Shown: positions 33,785 through 42,659 of the stretch, piece after piece | How positions within the stretch are numbered: position 1 is the stretch's first letter | Layout of the letters: each line of letters begins with the position of its first letter | Assembly: GCF_000828615.1 (NCBI RefSeq) | Contig: NZ_AP012273.1 | Location: forward strand, 2,170,001-2,234,000 | Direction: 5' to 3' | DNA: 64,000 nt | From: Thiolapillus brandeum | Lineage (GTDB): Bacteria; Pseudomonadota; Gammaproteobacteria; Chromatiales; Chromatiaceae | Program-made: the position numbers and the translations under genes | The notes under the pieces: model-generated | The model's database searches: none | Told to the model about the DNA's origin: nothing | The model's input: the letters and a program-made list of their open reading frames with translations, nothing else

Positions 33785-34727
33785 CCAGAATACCCCGAAT
33801 CAGGTCGTTACTGGTGAGTTGCCTTGCCCGGGCCGCATAACTGGGCACCATGCGGTGTCGCAGCACATCCCCGGCCACTTCCTGCACATCATCAGGGATG
33901 ACATACTCCCGCCCCTGCAGATAGGCGTGCGCACAGGCCGCACGCACCATGGCGAGGGTTGCCCGGGGGGAAGCGCCAAAGTGGATCATGCCCTTCCACT
34001 CCGGCAGGCATTTTTCCGGATACCGGGTCGCATTGACGATACTTACGACATAGCGCTGCAGGATTTCTTCCACGTGAATCTCCGCCACTTCCCGGCGGGC
34101 CTGCAATACCGTGGCCGGACTGAGACGGCTGTCCAGCTCAACCCTGTCCTCACCAAAATGCATTGCCCGATCCCGCTGCAGGATCTGCAGCTCTTCTTCT
34201 TCATCCGGGTAATCGATGACCACATGCAGCAGGAATCGATCCAGTTGCGCCTCCGGCAGGGGGTAGGTACCCGACTGTTCCAGGGGATTCTGGGTGGCCA
34301 GGACGATAAACAGATCCGGCAGAGCATGGGACTGACCACTGATGGTCACCTGGTGTTCTTCCATGGCCTCCAGGAGTGCCGCCTGCACCTTGGGTGGCGC
34401 ACGGTTGATCTCATCGGCAAGAATGATTTCATGGAACAACGGACCTTTGGCGAAGCGGAAATCACCGGTCTTGGGATTGAAAATCTCGCTGCCGGTAATA
34501 TCCGCCGGCATCAGATCCGGGGTGAACTGGATGCGCTGGAACTGCGCATGCACACCACTGGACAACGCCTTCACCGCCGTGGTCTTGGCCAGGCCGGGAG
34601 CACTTTCCAACAGCACATGCCCACCCGTGAGCAACGCAATCATAAGGCGGTCGATGAGGGTTTGCTGACCCACTATAACCTGCTCCAGGTGCTGTCGCAG
34701 GGAAAGAAATTCCGGTTGGGATTGCAT
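33765..34727 (-). CDS. MoxR-family AAA+ ATPase
   Basis: A 320-residue AAA+ ATPase with Walker A APGLAKTTAVKAL (the GLAKT variant usual for MoxR) near residues 41-53, Walker B region HEIILADEINRAPPKVQAAL, sensor 1 FIVLATQNPLEQSGTYPLPEAQ (part), and sensor 2 region. It heads the operon of MoxR, DUF58, DUF4381, BatA, BatB/C and BatD. Chaperone-like function (family knowledge). Confidence 0.93.
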   Translation of the reverse strand: MQSQPEFLSLRQHLEQVIVGQQTLIDRLMIALLTGGHVLLESAPGLAKTTAVKALSSGVHAQFQRIQFTPDLMPADITGSEIFNPKTGDFRFAKGPLFHEIILADEINRAPPKVQAALLEAMEEHQVTISGQSHALPDLFIVLATQNPLEQSGTYPLPEAQLDRFLLHVVIDYPDEEEELQILQRDRAMHFGEDRVELDSRLSPATVLQARREVAEIHVEEILQRYVVSIVNATRYPEKCLPEWKGMIHFGASPRATLAMVRAACAHAYLQGREYVIPDDVQEVAGDVLRHRMVPSYAARARQLTSNDLIRGILDAIPVP

Positions 34728-34917
34728 ACTTTTCAGGTTCGATTCCGGGGTGTAAGCCTGTAAGTGTATAGTTCTCGGCGGAAAACTTCTTTCTCAATCC
34801 GTAACCGCATCCACCGGTCATGGACAAACGCGGTTTTTTCACGAGGACACACAGCCTCACCTCCTGAGCCACTGCCAGTGATAAAGTAGGCATCAGATGA
34901 CCCAAAGGAGCGGCAAT
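34728..34917. promoter_or_regulatory. divergent promoter region between moxR and the FSL-repeat gene
   Basis: A 190-base region separating two divergent genes. It must carry promoters both for the Bat operon (leftward) and for the gene at 34918. No clear consensus boxes or operators were identified beyond the AAAGGAG ribosome-binding site at 34904-34910. Confidence 0.4.
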
Positions 34918-36516
34918 ATGCATAAACACACCGGCAGTGGCCCCACCGACAGCCACTGGAAACATACCCCCGTGACCTCCGAACCATCCGCCCCGGAAGC
35001 ACTGGACATCCAGCTTCTGCTTCGTGATCCGGAGCTGATCGCGGAAATCACCGCCTATCCCGAAGGCCGGGTTCGGGATGACTTCATCCTTACTGCCCTG
35101 CGCATCGGCATCATGGCCCTGCGCCAGGCGGAGGGGCAAATCGATTCCCAGGCCGTGCGCCACGAGGGGGAACGTCTGATCAAGGACATGGAGAGCCATC
35201 TCAACGCACACCGTCAACAGGTCACAGAACAGATCGCCACCAGTCTCAAGGACTATTTCGACCCCAATGACGGACGTTTTCCCGAACGCCTGGAACGCCT
35301 GCTGCGCAAGGATGGCGAACTGGAGCAGGTACTGCGCAGCCAGGTGGGTGATCAAAATTCCGTACTGGCGAAAACCCTGGGGGAATACCTGGGGGAAACC
35401 AGTCCTCTGGCACGCATGCTCGGCAATGATGCCCCGGACAGTTTTCTCCGGGGCATGACCCGAACCCTGGAAAAAGCGCTCAACGATGATCGGGAGCGCA
35501 TTCTCAGGGAATTTTCCCTGAATGAAAGCAACAGCGCCCTCAACCGACTGGTTCGGGAGCTGAAAGAGAACCATGGCAAGCTCACGGGCAATCTCCAGGA
35601 CAGCATCAAGGAGGTCGTCAGCGAATTCTCCCTGGACAACGAGAACTCGGCCCTGAGCCGTCTGGTCAATCGTGTGGAGAATGCCCAGAAAAGAATCTCC
35701 GCCGAATTCTCACTGGATACCGGCGATTCAGCACTGGCGCGCATGCAGAAGGAGCTTCTGGAGGTACTGGAGCAACACCGCAAGGATGCCACAGCCTTTC
35801 AGCAGGAGGTGCGCAGCGCCCTGGCGGAAATGAGCGCCCGCAAGGAGGAAGCCGCACGCAGCACCACCCACGGCAACATCTTCGAAGAGGAAATGTACCG
35901 GGTACTGCGCGATATGAGCCATAAGGCTGGCGATCTGGCCAGCGCCACGGGCAATACTACCGGGCAGATCCGTAACTGCAAGGTGGGTGACGTGGTCGTG
36001 GAATTGGGACCGGAACATGTGGCAGCGGGCAGCCGCATCGTCATCGAAGCCAAGGATTCAGGGGGCTACGACCTGGCCAGGGCCCGCGAGGAAATCGAAC
36101 TCGCGCGCAAGAACCGCCTTGCGGAGATCGGCATCTTTGTGTTCTCCCGACGCACCGCGCCGGAGGGCCTGGAAACCCTGTCCCGCTATGGCAACGACAT
36201 CTTCACCCTGTGGGATCTGGACGATGCTTCCACCGACTTGTTCCTGCAGGCATCGGTATCCGTGGCCCGCGCCCTTTGTTCCCGCAGCCGTGCGGAAAGG
36301 GCCGATCAGCGGGTGGACTTCGAGCAGATGGACCGCTCCATCCGTGACATCGAAAAACAGGTCAAGGGCCTGGCGGAGATCACGCGTCTGGGCGAGACCA
36401 TCAGGAACAACAGCGGCAAAATACTGGATCGGGCCCGTATCATCAGCAACAACCTGATGGCTCAGGTGGAAGTGCTGGACAGAGCCGTGGATGACCTGAA
36501 AAATTCCGGCGAGTAA
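34918..36516 (+). CDS. unrecognised coiled-coil protein with FSL repeats and a probable PD-(D/E)XK nuclease-like fold
   Basis: A 532-residue cytoplasmic protein. The AAAGGAG ribosome-binding site supports ATG 34918 over 34897. Residues 55-190 are helical. Three repeats, EFSLNESNSALNRL (198), EFSLDNENSALSRL (236) and EFSLDTGDSALARM (263), are joined by coiled coil, with degenerate relatives near 140-180. Residues 318-430 resemble a PD-(D/E)XK fold: FEEE helix (322-325), GDVVVELG (Asp358), IVIEAKD (Glu377, Lys379) and a following IGIFVF strand. The C-terminus (460-530) is helical. Catalysis is inferred, not shown. It is convergent with the AddA-like gene and divergent from moxR. The function is unknown. 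Confidence 0.75.
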   Translation: MHKHTGSGPTDSHWKHTPVTSEPSAPEALDIQLLLRDPELIAEITAYPEGRVRDDFILTALRIGIMALRQAEGQIDSQAVRHEGERLIKDMESHLNAHRQQVTEQIATSLKDYFDPNDGRFPERLERLLRKDGELEQVLRSQVGDQNSVLAKTLGEYLGETSPLARMLGNDAPDSFLRGMTRTLEKALNDDRERILREFSLNESNSALNRLVRELKENHGKLTGNLQDSIKEVVSEFSLDNENSALSRLVNRVENAQKRISAEFSLDTGDSALARMQKELLEVLEQHRKDATAFQQEVRSALAEMSARKEEAARSTTHGNIFEEEMYRVLRDMSHKAGDLASATGNTTGQIRNCKVGDVVVELGPEHVAAGSRIVIEAKDSGGYDLARAREEIELARKNRLAEIGIFVFSRRTAPEGLETLSRYGNDIFTLWDLDDASTDLFLQASVSVARALCSRSRAERADQRVDFEQMDRSIRDIEKQVKGLAEITRLGETIRNNSGKILDRARIISNNLMAQVEVLDRAVDDLKNSGE

Positions 36517-36540
36517 AAGCAGACCGGTGTTTTGTTCCCG

Positions 36541-39500
36541 TTACTCGTCACCGGGCATCCATTCCCGCCAGCCATCCAGCATGGGATAGTAGAGCGCCAG
36601 ACGCAGGGGACGCCCGTCCATGAGCCGGAAAGCCCTGGCATAGGCTTCCAGTTGCGCGCAGTAGCGTTCCTGTTCCCGGTCCAGAAAGGCTTCCACATCC
36701 GTGCCTTCATGGTGGCCCGTCTTGTAATCGATGATCCAGCGCAAGCCGTCAGTATCCACAAAGGTCCGATCCACGATCATGTGACGGGGCCGACCCTCCA
36801 GCATCGCTGTCAGGGGATACTCGCAGGCGGCTTCCTGATGACCGGCATCCAGAATCCAGCGCCCCCGTTCACTGGCGAGGGTGTTCTCCACCGCCTGGCG
36901 TACCCGGGCAAGACCCTGGTCCAGGGCCGTTTCAGCAATGCCTTCGCGCCGCAGCAGCATGATCGCCGCCGCTTCCAGAGGGGCAAAATCCTCTACCAGT
37001 GATTCCGCCTGGGCAATGTGTTGCAACAACCGATGCGCGACAATACCCACCACCCGCGCCAGATCACCGGCCCAATCAAATTCCACGCCTTCCCCCAGAG
37101 CCTGAACTTCCGGTACCGGTATCCCCGGCACGGATTCGGGCAATGGCGGCAGCTGCCACTCCGCCCTGATTCGACGCAGGCGCGGACGCTGATCGGGAAT
37201 ACTTTCAACGGAAGGCGGCACTTCCTCCGGCCTCTGCAGGGCCTCCCAGTGCTGTCCCAGGGAGGGCCAAAGGCTGGCCAGCAGACTGCCGGAATCCGGG
37301 CGGATGTTTCCCCTGGCATCGAACCGGGCATGCCCCAGGAGATGCAGTTTGTTCTTGGCCCGGGTAGCCGCCACGTACAAAAGTCGGCCATCCTCATAGG
37401 CACCCTTGCATTTCTCCAGCTGACGGATATATTGTGAAACCAGCGAGTCCTGATGGGCTGCCGCCGATTTCATCGGACCCAGTATCAGCTGTGCGCCGCC
37501 CTCATCGTCCACGGTTTCCAGCCAGTACAGGAGGCGGCTGTCATCCCGGCGGGGAATGCGCCCCAGCCCCGGAAGTATGACCGTATCGAACTCCAGCCCC
37601 TTGGCCTTGTGCATGGTCATGATCCGAACCCGGGATTCCGTACTACTGTCCGGTCGGGCATAGAGCCGGGACAGGGCGTCCTGCAGGTCTTCGCGGGTCA
37701 GCAAACCCGCCGCTTCCTGAGACCGCAACAGCTCGAAAAACATCCGGGCATCTTCCAAAGCTGCGGTATGGCCGACCGTTACCGGCCCCCCAAGGGCCAG
37801 CCACAATCCCTGGAGGATATCCGCCAGAGGCTTGCTTCCCAGGTCCCCAAGGGCATCCCCGACCAGGGGACGCAGCCCTGCCAGGCGTTGGCGGCCCTCC
37901 CCGGACATGCGGTGGGAACATGCTTCATCCGCCAGCAACTCCGGTACGGCACGGCGCTCCCCGGCGGCCAGACTATGCAGATCTTCCAGAGTCAGGCCAC
38001 ACAGGGGGCTACGCAGCAGGGCCAGCCAGCTGATGCGATCCGCGGGATACAACAGGGCCAGGCTCAAGGCCATGAGATCCTGCACCACCGGCCGCGTCGC
38101 CAGGCTCTCCATGTCCACCGCCTGAAAAGCAATGCCTGCCTGATTCAAGGCATCAGTGATCGCGGCTCCATGGGAGCGATTGCGCACCAGTATGGCGATG
38201 TCCCCCTGGCTGTCGTCAAAGAGGCGCTGCTGCACGATATCCAGCACCTGCTGCGCTTCCGCCAGGTCGTCCCTCTGCCCCTGGGGATGAATCTCTACTG
38301 CGGGTAACCGGGCCGGTTCCTTGAATGCCCGGGAAGGCACATAGCTGACGGCGCCCGTGAAGGCATCGTCCCGGGAGGGCAGCACCTGAGGAAAGTGTTC
38401 GTTCACCCAGTCCACGATGCCCTGAGAAGAGCGAAAGTTCACCTCCAGATTCAGGGGTTCCAAAGGCAGCCCCCCCATTCCCTGTTCCCAGGCCTGCAGA
38501 AACAGGCCTACCTCGGCTTCGCGGAAACGGTAGATGGATTGCATGGGATCACCCACCAGGAACAGACTGCGCCCGTCTCCCGGCTGCCAGCCCGCGGTCA
38601 GATCCAGGAACAGCTCATACTGGTTGCGGGAGGTATCCTGAAACTCATCCACCAGCAGGTGATGAATACGGTAATCCAGTTTCAGGGCCAGATCCGTAGG
38701 ACCATTTTCATCACTCAGGGCGGCCCTGGCGCGCAACATGATCTCGGCAAAATCCACCTGGCCGTGGGCGGCAAAAACCAGTTGCAGATGCGCCGCCGAC
38801 TGGCGCAAAACCTGCAACAGAGCATCCAGAACCTGCCATTCATATTCCTCATAGGCCGGCAGCGGCAACACCCGAATGGACGCCAGGGTGCGTAGCAGCT
38901 CATCCTCGTCCCTCAAGGCTTCCAGCAGATCCTGCATGGCCGCCTTCTCCTCACATCCTGCGGGAAACCCCTGGTTCCTGTTGACCGATTTGCGCCACTC
39001 CTCCTTCCTGGTGAGCAACAGTTCCACAACTCCCTGCCACTGCGGCAGCGCATCACCATCCGTGGCAGGAAGGTCGGTCAGATACCGGCAGTCGGCCAGA
39101 ACCGAATCATCAGCACTGTTTTCCGCGGCAAATCGCAACAGGGGCAGCAGCTCCCGGGCCCAGGGCGCCAATGCTTGATGCGCCAGGGACAATCCCTTTT
39201 CCACCGCCAGCCTCAGGGCATGCTCCAATGCCTGACGTTCTTCGCCTGCGCGCAGATGATGCAACCATTGGTCGCGCCGGGCCAGCATCTCCGCCAGCAA
39301 CTGCTTCAGGCGTTCGGTGTCATTGTCCCGGTGCGTCAGGAGCAGGGCCAGGGCATCACCCAGCCCCCCCGGAGCTTCCAGTTCCTGGATTACCGACCGG
39401 GCGGCCTCATCGTACAAAGCGCCCGCGTTCTCGGCCACGGCCATGCCACCGCCCAGTCCTGAGAGCAGGGGCGCCTGTCCCGCCAGGTACTGGCAGAAGG

Positions 39501-39864
39501 AATCGATGGTACGCACTCGCAGGCGCCCGGGTTGGGCCAGAAGCTGCCAGCCCTTTTCCCGGTCCCGGGCCAGGGCCGCCAGAGCCAGTTCACGGGTCTC
39601 CCGCTCATAAGAATCGTCGGGAAGATCATCGGAAGCGGCCATGCGCAGGGCGCCGATGATGCGATCGCGCATTTCCGCCGCCGCCTTGCGCGTGAAGGTG
39701 ATGGCTACGATCTCTTCCGGATGTTCGACACCGGCCAGCAGCACCAGGAAACGCTGGGTCAGCAACCCGGTCTTACCCGAGCCCGCCGGGGCCTGGACGA
39801 TGAAGGAGCGCTCCGGGTCCAGAGCAGCGCGGCGTACTTTCTGATCGATGGGCTGTGCAGTCAT
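36541..39864 (-). CDS. AddA-like UvrD-family helicase-nuclease
   Basis: A 1107-residue superfamily 1A helicase joined to a C-terminal nuclease. Walker A APAGSGKT is at residues 25-32, followed by ITFTRKAAAEMRDRI (motif Ia region), Walker B HHLLVDEFQDTS (motif II), and MTMHKAKGLEFDTVILPG (motif V-type). The C-terminal nuclease motif IIDYKTG with an upstream acidic residue is seen near the end. ATG 39864 overlaps the stop of the AddB-like gene, so the subunits are co-translated. It acts in double-strand break processing for recombination (family knowledge). Confidence 0.9.
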   Translation of the reverse strand: MTAQPIDQKVRRAALDPERSFIVQAPAGSGKTGLLTQRFLVLLAGVEHPEEIVAITFTRKAAAEMRDRIIGALRMAASDDLPDDSYERETRELALAALARDREKGWQLLAQPGRLRVRTIDSFCQYLAGQAPLLSGLGGGMAVAENAGALYDEAARSVIQELEAPGGLGDALALLLTHRDNDTERLKQLLAEMLARRDQWLHHLRAGEERQALEHALRLAVEKGLSLAHQALAPWARELLPLLRFAAENSADDSVLADCRYLTDLPATDGDALPQWQGVVELLLTRKEEWRKSVNRNQGFPAGCEEKAAMQDLLEALRDEDELLRTLASIRVLPLPAYEEYEWQVLDALLQVLRQSAAHLQLVFAAHGQVDFAEIMLRARAALSDENGPTDLALKLDYRIHHLLVDEFQDTSRNQYELFLDLTAGWQPGDGRSLFLVGDPMQSIYRFREAEVGLFLQAWEQGMGGLPLEPLNLEVNFRSSQGIVDWVNEHFPQVLPSRDDAFTGAVSYVPSRAFKEPARLPAVEIHPQGQRDDLAEAQQVLDIVQQRLFDDSQGDIAILVRNRSHGAAITDALNQAGIAFQAVDMESLATRPVVQDLMALSLALLYPADRISWLALLRSPLCGLTLEDLHSLAAGERRAVPELLADEACSHRMSGEGRQRLAGLRPLVGDALGDLGSKPLADILQGLWLALGGPVTVGHTAALEDARMFFELLRSQEAAGLLTREDLQDALSRLYARPDSSTESRVRIMTMHKAKGLEFDTVILPGLGRIPRRDDSRLLYWLETVDDEGGAQLILGPMKSAAAHQDSLVSQYIRQLEKCKGAYEDGRLLYVAATRAKNKLHLLGHARFDARGNIRPDSGSLLASLWPSLGQHWEALQRPEEVPPSVESIPDQRPRLRRIRAEWQLPPLPESVPGIPVPEVQALGEGVEFDWAGDLARVVGIVAHRLLQHIAQAESLVEDFAPLEAAAIMLLRREGIAETALDQGLARVRQAVENTLASERGRWILDAGHQEAACEYPLTAMLEGRPRHMIVDRTFVDTDGLRWIIDYKTGHHEGTDVEAFLDREQERYCAQLEAYARAFRLMDGRPLRLALYYPMLDGWREWMPGDE

Positions 39865-42587
39865 TCCGGTATGTCTTCCTGTTCCTGGCTGTGCAAGCGG
39901 CACAAGGCCATGAGCTCGCAATAGGACTGCTCACAGGTAGCGGAGCCGTCCCGGGGCGCTACATCTGCCCTGCCCTCACTGAATTCCGCCGCCAGTCCGT
40001 CGACGGTCTCCCGCCACTGGTGCAACACCTGCGGCCATTCTTCGCTGGCCTGCCGGACAGCGGAAGATCCGCGTCGGGGAGGCAGGCCAGGCAGCAGGGC
40101 GTCTGTCGCCACCACACCGGAGAAGCCCAGGGTATCCGGCCGCAGGCGGGCAAAGACCACTGCGGCCACCCGGTCGGTATCCAGAACCGTGCTGTAGAGG
40201 GGCAGCTGGGGATCGTCAGGCCGCTCACCAAACCAGTCGGAAGGGGTGACCCGGCCTGTTTTGTAGTCCATGAGCACCAGGCGGCCATCCTCCAACTCGT
40301 CGATGCGATCCACGAACAGGCGGTAGTCGATGTGCCGGATACGGCCTTCGAAGCGTTCTTCCCTGGCCAGCACGCGAAAACCGGCTCTGGCCTTTTCCTC
40401 TTCCATCCAGCGCGTCAGTAGCTCCTGCAGGCGCCGGGCTTCGATATCCCTGCCCCGCGCCCCGAGCAACCCCGGCTGGTGGCCCTCGAAAACGCCCAGG
40501 GCAGCGGATACCGATACCCGGATGCGCTGCTGCAGTGCCGCCGCATCCAGATTCAAAAGATGGTGTTGATCACCGGTCTGCTCCCAGAAGATATCCAGAG
40601 CCTGATGCAACAGGCTGCCCCGTTGGGCAGCATCCAGCCCGGCATGCACACCAGGATAGGAGCGCGCTCCAAGGCGATGTTCGGCAAAGGCCCGAAAAGG
40701 GCATTGGGACTGGTGGCGAAACAGGGATGCCCCCCCCTGAACCCGGTCTGCCACCGGCAGACCCTGGTCACGGGTTTCCTCCATGACCGGCCGGGACAGC
40801 ATCTGTGTTTCCCATTGAGTCAACGGCTCCAGGCCCAGGGTTTCCACCGCCACCCGGGCGCAGTGATCGAGAAGGGGCGAGGGCTGGAGTTCCTCGGCGC
40901 CATCCATGAGCGCATGACTGAACAGCACCTCCCCGGCAGCCCCCTGCAATCCATCCAGCATCTCCCGGGCCAGCTGAAGTTCCCTGTTGGCATCCGCCCC
41001 TGGCATGTGCAGCGCCTGTTGCAGGGACAGGGGGATGAAGGGGTCAGGATCCGGGGCGGATGGCCAAGCCGTCTCGTGCATGCCCATGACCCACAGTTTG
41101 TCGAAGGCCAGCTCCGTGACTTCAAAAAGCCCGAGAACCTGCAGGGGAGCCGACGGATACCTGGGCTGGAAGACAGTATCCCGGGCCATGCGCCTCAGTT
41201 CATCCAGTGCATCCCCAATGGACAGTTCCTGTGCAACCCGATCCAGGGAACGAAAGGAACTCAGAACTCGCTTCCAGCGCTCCACCACCTGGTATTCCAC
41301 GGAATCCAGGGAGATGCCCGCCATCCAGCCTGCCGCCTCCAGCCAGGTGGAAAAGATCTCCACCCAGGCCGATGGCTTGCGTGGGCCAGAGCCATTCTCC
41401 TTGCGCAGTTCCGCCAGTTCCGCCAGGGCTTTTCCCAGGGCCTCGCAATACCAGGGCCGGGGTTCACCGGTGTCGCCATGGCACATACGGGCCTGGTACA
41501 GCAGTGATCCGAGACCAAACCGGTCCCGCCCTGTATCGCGCAAGCGGTACACCAGCCAGCCCCGGGAGACGGTTTCATCCCGGCCTCCGGCCACGTAGGG
41601 TGAGCGCATCAGAGTCTCCACTTGCTCCAGGGACAGCGTTCCACGCATCAGGGACAACAGACCCATGGCGGCAGTCACGGGCGCATATTCCGCCAATGGC
41701 CGTCCCAGAGAAATGTTCCAGGCACTGTGAGACGGGCGGCATCCCGGCAATAGAGCTTTCGGCTCCAGGGCTTTGTTCATGCAATGAACGACCTCCTGGT
41801 AGCGATTCTGCAAATCCGGAATCACGATCCCCAGGGACAACTCCGGTTGATCCAGCAACAGCCCCCGCGCCCAGGCAGCTGCCATCTCCAGTTCCTGCCG
41901 GGGATCCGCCAGCTGGCACAGACGGGCTTGTCCCTGCCTTCCCTTGAGGCGCACCCGACGGGCATCGACGCCAAGCGCCTTCAGAACTTCCAGCAAATGT
42001 CCCTGGGCTGGAGTGAGCACAGAGAATCCCAGCAACAGGATTTCCCCGGGCAGCCGGATGTCGGCATCCGCCAAGTATTCTGCCAGCACCCCGGGCATTT
42101 CCGCTTCGGTGATACCCGCTCCTGCCCGGCATTCCCGGACAAAGCCACGGGCCAGTTTCTGAAAGGCTGCGGAATCCGCGCTCTGGCCAAAGTCTTCCTG
42201 ATCGGGATCCAGGCACCAGTCATGCAGCAGACGCCAGCTCTTTTGCAACTGGCGGATCAGGGCGTTGTGGCTCAGCAAGCCAGCCTGGGGATCCCTGTCC
42301 AGTACCTGTTTCCAGAGCCAGCGGGCCTGGGCATCGTCCAGCACCTGGGGCAGCTCACCGGGGCTGGCCAATACAGTCTCCTCCCAGCACTGCTGCAACC
42401 ATGACTGCCAGGGCAGCACCGACGGTGTCGCCCAGGCGGCTGCACCTTCCGCCATCTTGCTGTTTTCATATTCGGCCAGCAGGGAACGGGACAAGCGGGC
42501 ATTCCCCGTGAGCACCAGAGCACCCCGGGCCATATGATCCATGAGTTCCCTTCTTTCCATGACAGGATCTGCCTGGACAGCATTCAT
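39861..42587 (-). CDS. AddB-like PD-(D/E)XK nuclease subunit (DNA repair)
   Basis: A roughly 908-residue protein. The N-terminal part is an inactive helicase-like domain (VLTGNARLSRSLLAEYENS). The C-terminal nuclease motif is VLMDYKTGR. Four cysteines, one in QCPFRAF and three in TCEQSYCELMALC, bracket it in the pattern of the AddB iron-sulfur staple. It pairs with the helicase gene at 36541 by an ATGA overlap. The start is uncertain: 42587 (ATG) is used, with 42626 or a GTG at 42638 as alternatives. It is related to the 'probable DNA repair protein' family found beside such helicases. Confidence 0.85.
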   Translation of the reverse strand: MNAVQADPVMERRELMDHMARGALVLTGNARLSRSLLAEYENSKMAEGAAAWATPSVLPWQSWLQQCWEETVLASPGELPQVLDDAQARWLWKQVLDRDPQAGLLSHNALIRQLQKSWRLLHDWCLDPDQEDFGQSADSAAFQKLARGFVRECRAGAGITEAEMPGVLAEYLADADIRLPGEILLLGFSVLTPAQGHLLEVLKALGVDARRVRLKGRQGQARLCQLADPRQELEMAAAWARGLLLDQPELSLGIVIPDLQNRYQEVVHCMNKALEPKALLPGCRPSHSAWNISLGRPLAEYAPVTAAMGLLSLMRGTLSLEQVETLMRSPYVAGGRDETVSRGWLVYRLRDTGRDRFGLGSLLYQARMCHGDTGEPRPWYCEALGKALAELAELRKENGSGPRKPSAWVEIFSTWLEAAGWMAGISLDSVEYQVVERWKRVLSSFRSLDRVAQELSIGDALDELRRMARDTVFQPRYPSAPLQVLGLFEVTELAFDKLWVMGMHETAWPSAPDPDPFIPLSLQQALHMPGADANRELQLAREMLDGLQGAAGEVLFSHALMDGAEELQPSPLLDHCARVAVETLGLEPLTQWETQMLSRPVMEETRDQGLPVADRVQGGASLFRHQSQCPFRAFAEHRLGARSYPGVHAGLDAAQRGSLLHQALDIFWEQTGDQHHLLNLDAAALQQRIRVSVSAALGVFEGHQPGLLGARGRDIEARRLQELLTRWMEEEKARAGFRVLAREERFEGRIRHIDYRLFVDRIDELEDGRLVLMDYKTGRVTPSDWFGERPDDPQLPLYSTVLDTDRVAAVVFARLRPDTLGFSGVVATDALLPGLPPRRGSSAVRQASEEWPQVLHQWRETVDGLAAEFSEGRADVAPRDGSATCEQSYCELMALCRLHSQEQEDIPE

Positions 42588-42659
42588 TGCGGTTCCATCA
42601 ACGGTTTCGAGTGTTTGACATGGCATCCATTCTGCCACAGCAATCCGCCTGCCACGAGT

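Noticed and set aside
34462-35574. 370-residue minus-strand ORF
   Set aside because: It overlaps moxR and the FSL-repeat gene on the other strand. The sequence has no family features and the neighbours have better starts and motifs.
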